DNA of 64,000 nucleotides, taken from positions 62,001 to 126,000 of the forward strand of contig CAWCSA010000005.1 in the NCBI GenBank assembly GCA_963798015.1, given 5' to 3'. The notes beneath the pieces were generated by a model that saw only the letters and a program-made list of their open reading frames with translations, did not search any database and was not told the DNA's origin. Origin of the DNA: Roseiarcus sp963798015 (GTDB taxonomy: Bacteria > Pseudomonadota > Alphaproteobacteria > Rhizobiales > Beijerinckiaceae). Positions 1 through 7,677 of this stretch are shown here, piece after piece (the first letter of the stretch is position 1; every line of letters begins with the position of its first letter). A program made the position numbers and the translations under genes.

Positions 1-924
1 GCTTTGTTCGTCGAATGCGCTTCCGACGAGGTCGACGTCAACGTCCACCCGGCGAAAGCCGAAGTGCGCTTTCGCGACGCGGCGGCTGTTCGCAGCCTGA
101 TCGTGGGCGCGATCAAGCAACATCTGAACGAGACGCTGCATCGGGCTTCGACCACCGGCGGGACGGCGACGATCCTCGCCATGCGCCCGCCGCATCCATA
201 CCGCGGCGCGTCCTATTCTCCCCGCTGGGACTGGCGCGGCTCGCCCGCAGCCCCCCGGTTCGCGGAGCCCGCGCAGGCAAGCTTTGGCGAAGTCGCGCCC
301 TCCGCGCCGGCGCCGGCGGCTCCGGCGAGCGAGCGCGACCTCGCCGCTCCGCTCGGCGCCGCGCGGGCGCAGCTGCACGAGAACTACATCATCGCCCAGA
401 CCAGGGACGGCGTGGTCATTGTCGACCAGCACGCGGCGCATGAGCGCATCGTCTACGAGCGGCTCAAGCGTGAGCGCGAGCAGGGGGCGATCGAGCGGCA
501 GATCCTATTGACGCCGCTGATCGTCGATCTCGATCCCGACGCCGCGGCGCTCATCGACGCGCACGCGGAGGAACTCGCCGGGCTCGGCCTCGTCGTCGAA
601 GGCTTCGGCCCCGGCGCCATGATGGTGCGCGAGGCGCCGGCAGCGATCGCGCAGGGCGACCTCGCCGCGCTCGTGCGCGACCTCGCCGCCGACCTCGCGG
701 CCGAGGACGGGGCGCAAACGCTGGCGCGTCGGCTCGACCAGCGGCTCGCCACCTTCGCCTGCCACCACTCGGTACGCTCGGGCCGGCCGCTCAAGTCCGA
801 AGAGATGAACGCGCTCCTGCGCACGATGGAGGCGACGCCGGGCGCCGGCCAGTGCAACCACGGCCGCCCGACCTATGTGGAACTCAAGCTCGCGGACATC
901 GAGCGCCTGTTCGGCCGGCGGTAG
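1..924 (+). CDS. mutL: DNA mismatch repair protein MutL (C-terminal part, 5' end outside window)
   Basis: The reading frame is open from base 1, so the ATPase N-terminus lies outside the window and about 307 residues are seen. The start carries the end of the conserved transducer domain (VNVHPAKAEVRF). After a Pro/Ala-rich linker (roughly residues 60-115) comes the C-terminal dimerisation domain. It contains DQHAAHERIVYE, which fits the metal-binding endonuclease signature DQHA(x2)E(x4)E, plus ACHHSV and CNHGRP. These motifs mark the nicking type of MutL found in organisms without MutH; that role is family knowledge. MutL couples MutS mismatch recognition to strand incision and excision. The frame ends in TAG and no partner gene is linked to it here. 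Confidence 0.95.
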   Translation, partial: ALFVECASDEVDVNVHPAKAEVRFRDAAAVRSLIVGAIKQHLNETLHRASTTGGTATILAMRPPHPYRGASYSPRWDWRGSPAAPRFAEPAQASFGEVAPSAPAPAAPASERDLAAPLGAARAQLHENYIIAQTRDGVVIVDQHAAHERIVYERLKREREQGAIERQILLTPLIVDLDPDAAALIDAHAEELAGLGLVVEGFGPGAMMVREAPAAIAQGDLAALVRDLAADLAAEDGAQTLARRLDQRLATFACHHSVRSGRPLKSEEMNALLRTMEATPGAGQCNHGRPTYVELKLADIERLFGRR

Positions 925-1414
925 GGTCCGGATTTGGATTTCCTTGGCCAGGCCGTGTCAGAGGGCGTTTGACCCTCGAAAGCGGTGTTGGAAAAGCTTG
1001 GATTTCCCTGGATTCTCTCGTCCGGATTTAGCTTTTTCAATGGGTTACGGGCGAATTTCGCTGAAAAATTTTTCATGCGCCTTCTCCGTCGCAAAGGCCG
1101 AAAAAAGAGGCGCTATTCGTGAGCCGGCGGGTTTGAAGCAAGATTCAGCCATGTCCAGATCATAGCATGGAATTCGGAATATCGGAAGTCATTGCGTGTC
1201 TCACACATCGCTTTTCATTGTCATGGCCGGGCTTGACCCGGCCGTCTACGCAACGCCGCCTTAAAGTCGACGCGATGGACAGCAACGACTCACTCACCAC
1301 GATCTCGCTGGATCGCCTGTGGCGCCGAAGCACGTGGATGGCCGGGTCAAGCCCGGCCATGACGACAAGCGAAAGGTTGCCGGCTCGGATTGGACGCCCC
1401 GCCGCTGAACCGCG
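925..1414. other. Intergenic region between mutL and an NTF2-like gene, with one dispersed repeat
   Basis: No convincing gene is seen in these 490 bases. A short hairpin (GAGGG/CCCTC around 959-975) lies after mutL but lacks a T-run. The second half holds the long palindromic repeat listed separately at 1220-1363. Apparent open frames here are products of that repeat. Confidence 0.6.
1220..1363. repeat. Dispersed palindromic intergenic repeat (MAGLDPAIH type)
   Basis: Two arms of about 31 bases, 1220-1250 and 1333-1363, are inverted near-copies built on GGCCGGGCTTGACCCGGCC, with about 80 bases between them. Translated, the arms give peptides beginning MAGLDPAIH and ending VKPGHD, which recur as spurious small proteins in Bradyrhizobium-, Rhodopseudomonas- and Methylocystis-like genomes. 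That recurrence is from general knowledge; the inverted arms are visible directly. The element probably folds as a long RNA hairpin and carries no gene. Confidence 0.8.
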
Positions 1415-1801
1415 TCACAGCTGCGCTTCGATAGCCGCCTTGTCGACCACCGACCAGACCTCCGCAATTCTTTCGTCGCGAAACTGGTAGAAGACGTTCT
1501 CCGCGAAGCTCACCCGCCTGCCGTTCACCGGGAGCCCGAGAAAGAGGCCCTTGGGCCGGCAGTCGAAGCGCAGCCGGCTTGCGACATGCGGCGGATCGCA
1601 GACCAGGAGTTCGATGTTGAACTGAAGGTCCGGGATCTCCTCGAAATCGCGCTCGAGCATGGCGCGGTAACCGGCGAGCCCGAACGGCCGGCCGTTGTGT
1701 CGTGCATCGTCGGCGACGAAGCGATGCAGGTTCGGCCAGTCCTGCCGGTTGAGGCAGGCGATATAGGCTCGGTACAGGTCGGCGAGGGATTCTTCGGTCA
1801 T
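1415..1801 (-). CDS. SnoaL/NTF2-like ester cyclase family protein
   Basis: The 128-residue protein has the size and pattern of SnoaL-like polyketide-cyclase/ester-cyclase proteins. An N-terminal helix (LADLYRAYIACLNRQDW) is followed by HRFVADDARHNGRPFGLAGY, a strand-rich middle and a final FRDERIAEVWSVVDKAAIEAQ. The fold is a cone-shaped alpha+beta pocket that usually binds a small hydrophobic ligand. Most members have no assigned reaction, and none can be given here. The gene stands alone between a dispersed repeat and the purL leader. Confidence 0.75.
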   Translation of the reverse strand: MTEESLADLYRAYIACLNRQDWPNLHRFVADDARHNGRPFGLAGYRAMLERDFEEIPDLQFNIELLVCDPPHVASRLRFDCRPKGLFLGLPVNGRRVSFAENVFYQFRDERIAEVWSVVDKAAIEAQL

Positions 1802-1946
1802 CGCGCCATCTTAGACTTTCGCCTCAACCCTTGCGCGGGGGCAGTCCCCAGGCTTCCACTTTCCAGTGCGTACCGATTTCGAAATATATTACATAATATA
1901 TGAGCTATATATTATGTACACGCTGAAAATCATGCTCAGCGAGAGC

Positions 1947-1990
1947 GCGGAACTAAACGGGGGCTTAAGTCATTGAAAATGCTGGCGCGC
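1947..1990 (+). promoter_or_regulatory. Leader element upstream of purL, shared with the trpS leader; EcfG-like promoter candidate
   Basis: The block beginning GCGGAACTAAACG and continuing through AAGTCATTGAAAA recurs with few changes at 56250-56296 upstream of trpS. In both places GGAAC is followed by exactly 17 bases and then CATT (here) or CACT (trpS). This resembles the alphaproteobacterial general-stress sigma (EcfG) pattern GGAAC-N16/17-CGTT, but with an imperfect -10. It lies about 210 bases before the chosen purL start. Reading it as a promoter is inference; the shared sequence is observed. Confidence 0.45.
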
Positions 1991-2157
1991 AGAACTAAAA
2001 ATGGAACTAGGGTCATTTCGACGGCGCACGCCCGCCTCCGCAAGTGGCGTGTCGCGCGACGATATCGCAAGGTCATTTAACCCCGCCTACCGACTTGAGG
2101 TCGCCGGGGCGCAAGGCTAAAGGCCAAGCGTCTCCCCCACTGAAAGACGGCAGGCCT

Positions 2158-4386
2158 TTGACCGATACCGAACCGAAGGTCGACGAAACGCTCGCCGTCG
2201 CGCATGGACTGAAACCTGACGAATATGCGCGGCTCGTCGCGCTGATCGGCAGGATCCCGACGTTCACCGAACTCGGCATCGTCTCGGCGATGTGGAACGA
2301 GCATTGCTCGTACAAGTCGTCGCGCCTTCACCTGCGCAAGCTGCCGACCAAGGGCCCCCATGTCATCTATGGGCCGGGCGAGAACGCGGGCGTGATCGAC
2401 ATTGGCGACGGCGACGTCTGCGTCTTCAAGATGGAGTCGCACAACCATCCCTCGTTCATCGAGCCCTATCAGGGCGCGGCGACCGGGGTCGGCGGCATTT
2501 TGCGCGACGTGTTCACCATGGGCGCAAGGCCCGTCGCCGCGCTTAACCTCCTGCGCTTCGGCGCGCCCGAACACCCCAAAACGCGACGTCTTGTGGCCGG
2601 GGTCGTCGCGGGAATCGGCGGCTACGGCAATTCGTTCGGTGTGCCGACGGTCGGCGGCTCGACCGGCTTTCACCGGCGCTACGACGGCAACATCCTCGTC
2701 AATGCGATGGCGGTCGGCGTCGCGAGGCGCGACGCGATCTTCACTTCGGCGGCGACCGGAATCGGCAATCCGATCGTCTATCTCGGCTCAAAGACCGGGC
2801 GCGACGGCATCCACGGCGCGAGCATGGCCTCGGCGGCCTTCGAGGCGGACGCCGAAGAGAAGCGCCCGACCGTGCAGGTCGGCGATCCGTTCGCCGAGAA
2901 GCTCTTGCTCGAAGCCTGCCTCGAGCTGATGCGCTCAGGCGCGGTGATCGCCATCCAGGACATGGGCGCCGCGGGTCTCACCTCCTCGGCGGCCGAGATG
3001 GGGGCCAAGGGCGATCTCGGCATCGACCTCGACCTCGACCATTTGCCGTGCCGCGAGACCGGCATGAGCGCTTACGAGATGATGCTCTCCGAGAGCCAGG
3101 AGCGCATGCTCATGGTGCTCAGGCCCGAGAAGGAGCCCGAGGCCGAGGCGATCTTCCGCAAATGGGGGCTCGACTTCGCAATCATAGGCAAGACCACCGA
3201 TACGCGCCGGTTCGTCATCAGACGCGGCGGCGAGGTCAAGGCCGACCTGCCAATCAAGGAGCTTGGCGACGAGGCCCCACTCTATGACCGGCCATGGATC
3301 AGGAACCCGCACGCGGCCGTTATCGACGCTGCGTCAATTATGGCCCCCATTCCTACTGATGCCGCGCTGATCAAACTCCTGTCCTCGCCCGATCTTTGCT
3401 CGAAGCGCTGGATCTATGAGCAATATGACACACTGATCCGCGGCAACACGGTTCAGGGGCCGGGCGGCGACGCGGCTGTCATCAGGCTCGGCGACGGCCC
3501 GAAGGGGCTCGCGCTGACCACCGACTGCACTGAGCGCTATTGCGCCGCTGACCCGCGCGAAGGGGGCAAACAGGCGGTCGCCGAAGCGTGGCGCAATCTC
3601 ATTGCGGTGGGCGCGCGCCCGCTCGCGCTCACCGACAATCTCAATTTCGGCAATCCGGAGCGGCCCGAAGCCATGGGCGAACTGGTCGGCTGCATCGAGG
3701 GCATTGGCGAAGCGGCGCGGGCGCTCGACTTTCCCGTCGTCTCCGGTAACGTCTCGCTCTACAATGAGACGATGGGCTCAGGTATTCCGCCGACGCCGGC
3801 GATCGGCGGCGTGGGTCTCGTCGAAGACGTGGCGAAAACGGCAAGCCTCGCTTTCAAGACGTCGGGCGAGGACATTTGGCTCGTCGGCGGAGCGCCAAGC
3901 TGGCTCGGTTGCTCCGCCTGGCTCGCGACGGTCGCCGGACGCGAAGAGGGCGCGCCGCCGCCGGTCGATCTCGCCGCCGAACGCCGAAACGGCGAATTTG
4001 TCGCGTCGCTCATTCGCGCCGGGAGGGTGAGCGCGGTCCACGACCTGTCCGACGGAGGCTTGGCCGTCGCGCTGGCCGAGATGGCGATGGCGGGGCGAAT
4101 TGGCGCGAGCGTCGAGGCGGGCGGCCAAGAACCGCACATTCAAGAGCACGCGTTCTTCTTCGGCGAGGATCAGGGCCGCTACGTTTTGACCGCGTCGCCG
4201 ACTGAGCGCGCGACCCTCGCGGAAGAGGCGAGGCGCCTCGATGTTCCGCTCTCGCGCCTCGGCGCCACCGGCGGCGATACCTTGAACCTCGGCGAAGCCG
4301 CGCCGGTCGCCCTTGCGGGCTTAAGCAAAGCCTATGAAAACTGGCTGCCGGCCTATATGAGCCGTCCTCAGGGGGCTAGTTCATGA
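2158..4386 (+). CDS. purL: Phosphoribosylformylglycinamidine synthase subunit PurL
   Basis: The 742-residue protein is the large ATP-dependent subunit that converts FGAR to FGAM in de novo purine synthesis, working with PurQ and PurS in the small-PurL type. Conserved segments include SAMWNEHCSYKSS, KMESHNHPSFIEPYQGAATGVGG, the AIQDMGAAGLTSS stretch and the second AIR-synthetase-like half (DNLNFGNPERPE, SGNVSLYNET, VHDLSDGGLAVALAEMA). The frame stays open to an ATG at 2044, but the TTG at 2158 gives the usual family length. The stop overlaps the next start (ATGA). The purS and purQ genes are not in the window before it. Confidence 0.95.
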   Translation: MTDTEPKVDETLAVAHGLKPDEYARLVALIGRIPTFTELGIVSAMWNEHCSYKSSRLHLRKLPTKGPHVIYGPGENAGVIDIGDGDVCVFKMESHNHPSFIEPYQGAATGVGGILRDVFTMGARPVAALNLLRFGAPEHPKTRRLVAGVVAGIGGYGNSFGVPTVGGSTGFHRRYDGNILVNAMAVGVARRDAIFTSAATGIGNPIVYLGSKTGRDGIHGASMASAAFEADAEEKRPTVQVGDPFAEKLLLEACLELMRSGAVIAIQDMGAAGLTSSAAEMGAKGDLGIDLDLDHLPCRETGMSAYEMMLSESQERMLMVLRPEKEPEAEAIFRKWGLDFAIIGKTTDTRRFVIRRGGEVKADLPIKELGDEAPLYDRPWIRNPHAAVIDAASIMAPIPTDAALIKLLSSPDLCSKRWIYEQYDTLIRGNTVQGPGGDAAVIRLGDGPKGLALTTDCTERYCAADPREGGKQAVAEAWRNLIAVGARPLALTDNLNFGNPERPEAMGELVGCIEGIGEAARALDFPVVSGNVSLYNETMGSGIPPTPAIGGVGLVEDVAKTASLAFKTSGEDIWLVGGAPSWLGCSAWLATVAGREEGAPPPVDLAAERRNGEFVASLIRAGRVSAVHDLSDGGLAVALAEMAMAGRIGASVEAGGQEPHIQEHAFFFGEDQGRYVLTASPTERATLAEEARRLDVPLSRLGATGGDTLNLGEAAPVALAGLSKAYENWLPAYMSRPQGASS

Positions 4387-4631
4387 TCCCGTTCATCATC
4401 GTCAAAACCGTCAAAGGCTTCGCTTACGTTCGACCGGAGCGGGTGGTCGCCATCAATTCGTCGGATGCGGACGATTGCCTGATCCTCATGACCGACGGGG
4501 TCACGATCGCCGCGAGCGAGCCGGCCGAGGACGTCGTCGCGCGGCTCGAGACCGAGTCCCGCGAGGAAGACAAGGCGGCCGAAGTCATCAAGGAGCGTAA
4601 CGCCCATGGCCATGTCGCAAACCGAGATTGA
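4383..4631 (+). CDS. Small hypothetical protein downstream of purL
   Basis: This 82-residue protein starts inside the purL stop codon (ATGA overlap), so it is probably translationally coupled to purL. It has a beta-rich first half (FIIVKTVKGFAYVRPERVVAI, then ILMTDGVTIAAS) and a charged helical tail (DVVARLETESREEDKAAEVIKE). The pattern of short strands followed by a threshold-like loop weakly recalls FlbD-type small proteins, but no family can be assigned. Its last 26 bases overlap the start of the BolA gene in another frame. The compact spacing and tight coupling argue that it is a real gene. Confidence 0.65.
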   Translation: MIPFIIVKTVKGFAYVRPERVVAINSSDADDCLILMTDGVTIAASEPAEDVVARLETESREEDKAAEVIKERNAHGHVANRD

Positions 4632-4836
4632 GACGATGATCCGCGAGGCGTTTCCGGACGCCCGGGTCGAAGTGAAGGATCTGGCCGGCGACGGCAACCA
4701 TTATGCCGCGACCGTCGTGACGACGGCCTTCCAGGGCAAGAGCCGCGTTCGCCAGCACCAGATGGTCTATGAGGCGCTCAAGGGCCGCATGGGCGGGGAG
4801 CTTCACGCGCTGGCCTTGACGACGTCCGAGAGCTGA
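4606..4836 (+). CDS. BolA family protein
   Basis: The 76-residue protein has the BolA layout: MSQTEIETMIREAFPDARVEVKDLAGDGNHYAATVV, then RVRQHQMVYEALKGRMGGELHALAL. Family knowledge: small BolA proteins pair with monothiol glutaredoxins through a shared [2Fe-2S] cluster, and the HA near the C-terminus supplies a ligand. In many alphaproteobacteria purL, bolA and grxD are neighbours. Here the glutaredoxin gene is missing and htpG follows. Either of two ATG codons (4606, 4612) may start the protein. Confidence 0.88.
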   Translation: MAMSQTEIETMIREAFPDARVEVKDLAGDGNHYAATVVTTAFQGKSRVRQHQMVYEALKGRMGGELHALALTTSES

Positions 4837-5020
4837 CAACGGGGCGGCGCGCGCGGAGCGCGATCTCACAGCCCTGAATTTACGCATCAAGCCACCGCGC
4901 CGACGGGCGCAGGCCGGCGGAAATGCGACTTGCATCCTTGCAGCGCCGCCCCGATATGCGGTTCGCCACGCCGTCTCAGCCGGCATTTCCGATTTAAACA
5001 GCCTTCGAGAGGTTCGCCCT

Positions 5021-6928
5021 TTGACCGCCGACGCCCAGACCCCGACCAGCGAAGCCGCCAGCACGCAGAGCTTCGAGGCCGACGTTTCGCGCCTGCTGCA
5101 TCTCATGGTCCATTCGGTCTATTCCGACCGGGAGATCTTCGTCCGCGAGCTCGTCTCCAACGCGGCCGACGCCTGCGAAAAGCTCCGCTATGAAGCGATC
5201 GCCAAGCCTGAACTCATCGAGGACGGCGCGCCATTCGCGATCGAGATCACGATCAATCCCGACGCCAAGACCGTGACGTTTTCGGACAACGGCATCGGCA
5301 TGACCCGCGAGGACCTCACGCAAGGGCTGGGCACCATCGCCCGCTCCGGCACCAAGGCCTTCCTCGACAAGCTCGCGGCGGAAGAGGCGAGCAAGGAAGC
5401 CTCCTCGCTGATCGGCCAATTCGGCATCGGCTTCTATTCGTCGTTCATGGTCGCGGACGAGGTCGTCGTCCACAGCCACCGCGCCGGAACCAACGAGGCC
5501 TGGAGTTGGACGTCGGACGGCAAGGGCGCCTTCACCATCGCGCCGTTGCCCCTTGACAATGCGCCGAGGCGCGGAACCAGCGTCACCCTGCACCTGAACG
5601 ACGCCTCGCAGGAATTCCTCCAGCCGCGCACGCTCGAGCGCATCGTGCGCGACCATTCCGGCGCAGTCGCGGTGCCGATCGACCTCATTGAGAAGCTTGG
5701 CGCCGAGAAGCGCCGCATCGCCGATGGCGCGGCGATCTGGGCCAAGTCCAAATCCGACGTGACGCCGGAAGAATATACGGAATTCTACCGCGCCCTGTCC
5801 GGCCAGTTCGACGAGCCGGCGCTGACCCTGCATTGGCGCGCCGAAGGGCGTCACGAATATACGGTGCTCGCCTTCATTCCAGGCTCGCGGCCGTTCGACC
5901 TGTTCGATCCGGCGCGAAAAGGGCGCAACAAGCTCTATGTGCGCCGCGTCCTCATCACCGAGGACGCCGACATCCTGCCGGGATGGCTGCGTTTCGTGCG
6001 CCTCGTGGTCGACAGCGCCGATCTGCCGCTCAACGTCTCGCGCGAGCTGATCCAGAAGAGCGACGTGTTCGCGGCCATCCGCAAGGGCGTAAGCAACCGC
6101 GTGGTGCAGGAACTCGGCAAGCTCGCCGAAGCCGAGCCGGAAAAATTCGCCAAGATCTGGGAGCAGTTCGGGCCGGTCCTCAAGGAAGGCCTGTACGAGG
6201 ATCCGGAGCGCCGTGACGGCCTGTTCAAGATCGCCCGCTTCGTCACCACGACCAACCCGATGGGCGACCGGACGCTCGCGCAATATGTCGCCGCTCTACG
6301 CGAGAACCAGACTGCGATCTATTATCTCACCGGCGACGACGCCAAGCGCTTGGGCGCAAGCCCGCAGCTCGAGGGGTTCAAGGCGCGCGGGGTCGAAGTG
6401 CTGCTGCTCGCCGATCCCGTCGACGCCTTCTGGGTCTCGACGGCCGCAGGCTTCGACGGCAAGCCGTTCAAGTCGGTGAGCCAGGGCGCGGCCGACATCA
6501 AGTCGATCGCCCTCGTCGAGGGCGCGAACGCCCCAGCGGAAGCCTCCGGCGACGTGGCGACGTTGTTCGCCTTCTTCAAGCAGACGCTGGGCGACGAGGT
6601 CGCTGAGGTTCGCGCCTCCGACCGCCTGACCGACAGCGTCGCCTGCCTGATCGCACCCGAATTCGGCCCCGACCGGCAGCTTGAGAAGATGCTTGCCGCG
6701 CACGGGCGGCTCGGTGACCGCGCGAAGCCGATTCTCGAGCTCAACCCGACCCACCCGCTGACGCTTGCGCTCGCCGGGCGCTTCAAGGCAGGCGCCGACA
6801 AGCCGCTGGTCGAGGACGCCGCCTGGCTCGTCCTGGACGAGGCGCGGCTCATGGAAGGCGCGAGCGTCGAGGACCCGGCGGCTTTTGGCGCGCGGCTGAG
6901 GCGGGTGATGGAGAAGGCGCTGGGGTAG
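5021..6928 (+). CDS. htpG: Molecular chaperone HtpG (Hsp90)
   Basis: At 635 residues this is full-length bacterial Hsp90. The N-terminal GHKL ATPase shows the adenine-pocket motifs ELVSNAADACEKLRY, FSDNGIGMTREDL, GTIARSG and IGQFGIGFYSSFMVAD. The middle domain has NKLYVRRVLI and LPLNVSRELIQ. It is an ATP-driven cytoplasmic chaperone dimer that remodels client proteins. The TTG at 5021 is taken as the start because a GAGAGG ribosome-binding site precedes it and the protein then aligns with the family N-terminus. The gene appears monocistronic, with a hairpin after the stop. Confidence 0.96.
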   Translation: MTADAQTPTSEAASTQSFEADVSRLLHLMVHSVYSDREIFVRELVSNAADACEKLRYEAIAKPELIEDGAPFAIEITINPDAKTVTFSDNGIGMTREDLTQGLGTIARSGTKAFLDKLAAEEASKEASSLIGQFGIGFYSSFMVADEVVVHSHRAGTNEAWSWTSDGKGAFTIAPLPLDNAPRRGTSVTLHLNDASQEFLQPRTLERIVRDHSGAVAVPIDLIEKLGAEKRRIADGAAIWAKSKSDVTPEEYTEFYRALSGQFDEPALTLHWRAEGRHEYTVLAFIPGSRPFDLFDPARKGRNKLYVRRVLITEDADILPGWLRFVRLVVDSADLPLNVSRELIQKSDVFAAIRKGVSNRVVQELGKLAEAEPEKFAKIWEQFGPVLKEGLYEDPERRDGLFKIARFVTTTNPMGDRTLAQYVAALRENQTAIYYLTGDDAKRLGASPQLEGFKARGVEVLLLADPVDAFWVSTAAGFDGKPFKSVSQGAADIKSIALVEGANAPAEASGDVATLFAFFKQTLGDEVAEVRASDRLTDSVACLIAPEFGPDRQLEKMLAAHGRLGDRAKPILELNPTHPLTLALAGRFKAGADKPLVEDAAWLVLDEARLMEGASVEDPAAFGARLRRVMEKALG

Positions 6929-6939
6929 GGGCGGAACTC

Positions 6940-6962
6940 GGCGCTCGGTTCAGGCGAGCGCC
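6940..6962 (+). terminator. Hairpin after htpG
   Basis: GGCGCTC at 6940-6946 pairs with GAGCGCC at 6956-6962. A short T-containing stretch follows (CACTTTATT). It lies 12 bases after the htpG stop, as expected of an intrinsic terminator, although the T-tract is weak. Confidence 0.55.
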
Positions 6963-6968
6963 GGCACT

Positions 6969-7271
6969 TTATTCCCTTGCGTCGGACGCGACGTTTTCGC
7001 GCAGCCACCGGCTCAGGCGCGCGAAGTTGAATGTTCCGGTTGCATAGAGACGAAGCAGGAAATCTTCAGTTTTCGCCCGCGCTCGCTGTCAGCCGGGCGC
7101 CATTTATGGCGAGGAACGTGTAGGCGATCGCGAAGGCTGTTCGCTTGTTGCCGTCCACAAACGGATGGTTTTGCGAAAGGCTCTCCCGCAAAGCAGCGGC
7201 GAACCGCCGTAACGCTCGATCTGGTCGGCGTGAATTGCGAGCGCCTCCGCGACGGTGACGTGATCCGTCAT
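6969..7271 (-). pseudogene. Doc/Fic-type (death-on-curing) toxin, broken
   Basis: The first codons read MTDHVTVAEALAIHADQIERYGG, the N-terminus of Doc toxins. The frame then jumps, and about 20-30 residues expected between that segment and the Fic core are absent. The core continues in another frame with SLSQNHPFVDGNKRTAF, containing the Fic motif HPFxxGNKR. A second frame change leads into the Doc C-terminus (TEDFLLRLYATGTFNFARL through RWLRENV). At least one internal deletion and two frame shifts make this a dead toxin, read across frames by eye. Doc normally phosphorylates EF-Tu. The start overlaps the antitoxin stop (ATGA), the usual arrangement of this pair. Confidence 0.85.
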
Positions 7272-7498
7272 TCAGCCAGTTTTTTGTAAAGCGGCGCGAA
7301 CGCCTCGTGGCTTGTCTGGTAGGCGGTTAGGACATGAGTGCGCGGACGTCCCCCTGTCCTCTTTTCAATCAGATCGGCGAGCGCCTCATCGACCAATGCC
7401 GGAAGTTCTCGCCCCTCGCTTTGCGCGATGGCTTTGACCGCGGATAGAATTTCAGGATTCACCTTAGTTTCAAATTTCTCGCGAGCCCGTGCCGGCAT
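7268..7498 (-). CDS. Antitoxin of a Doc-type toxin-antitoxin pair
   Basis: The 76-residue protein begins MPARAREKFETKVNPEILSA and contains LPALVDEALADLIEKR and the C-terminal AYQTSHEAFAPLYKKLAE. This matches the antitoxin family commonly encoded directly before death-on-curing toxins. The start at 7498 is chosen over an upstream in-frame codon (7537) because AAAGGA lies 8 bases before it and because the family starts at MPARA. The first half should form a ribbon-helix-helix DNA-binding dimer; the tail should bind the toxin. The partner toxin gene is broken, so this antitoxin is left without a target here. Confidence 0.85.
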   Translation of the reverse strand: MPARAREKFETKVNPEILSAVKAIAQSEGRELPALVDEALADLIEKRTGGRPRTHVLTAYQTSHEAFAPLYKKLAE

Positions 7499-7627
7499 GA
7501 CGCGCGTCCTTTCGCTTTGTTGACCACGACATGTCATGACAAAGCATAAGACTTCAATGGGCTGCGAGGCCCAAAAGCAATAGGCCGGTCGACCGCCCCG
7601 CGCTGCGCTGCGACCTTTTCTCTGCTG

Positions 7628-7653
7628 GTGATACGCCTCGCGAGGCGCATCAC
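7628..7653 (-). terminator. 26-bp near-perfect palindrome after the protease gene
   Basis: GTGAT-A-CGCCTCGCGAGGCG-C-ATCAC is a palindrome with one mismatched pair. It starts 25 bases beyond the stop of the minus-strand protease gene. No T-run follows on either strand, so it could be a terminator that needs other factors or simply a stable mRNA 3' end. Confidence 0.4.
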
Positions 7654-7677
7654 GTGCAAATCATAAAACCCCGAAAT

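Noticed and set aside
1160..1360. Open frame beginning MAGLDPAIH on the minus strand
   Set aside because: It is a translation of the dispersed palindromic repeat at 1220-1363 and recurs as a spurious gene in related genomes.
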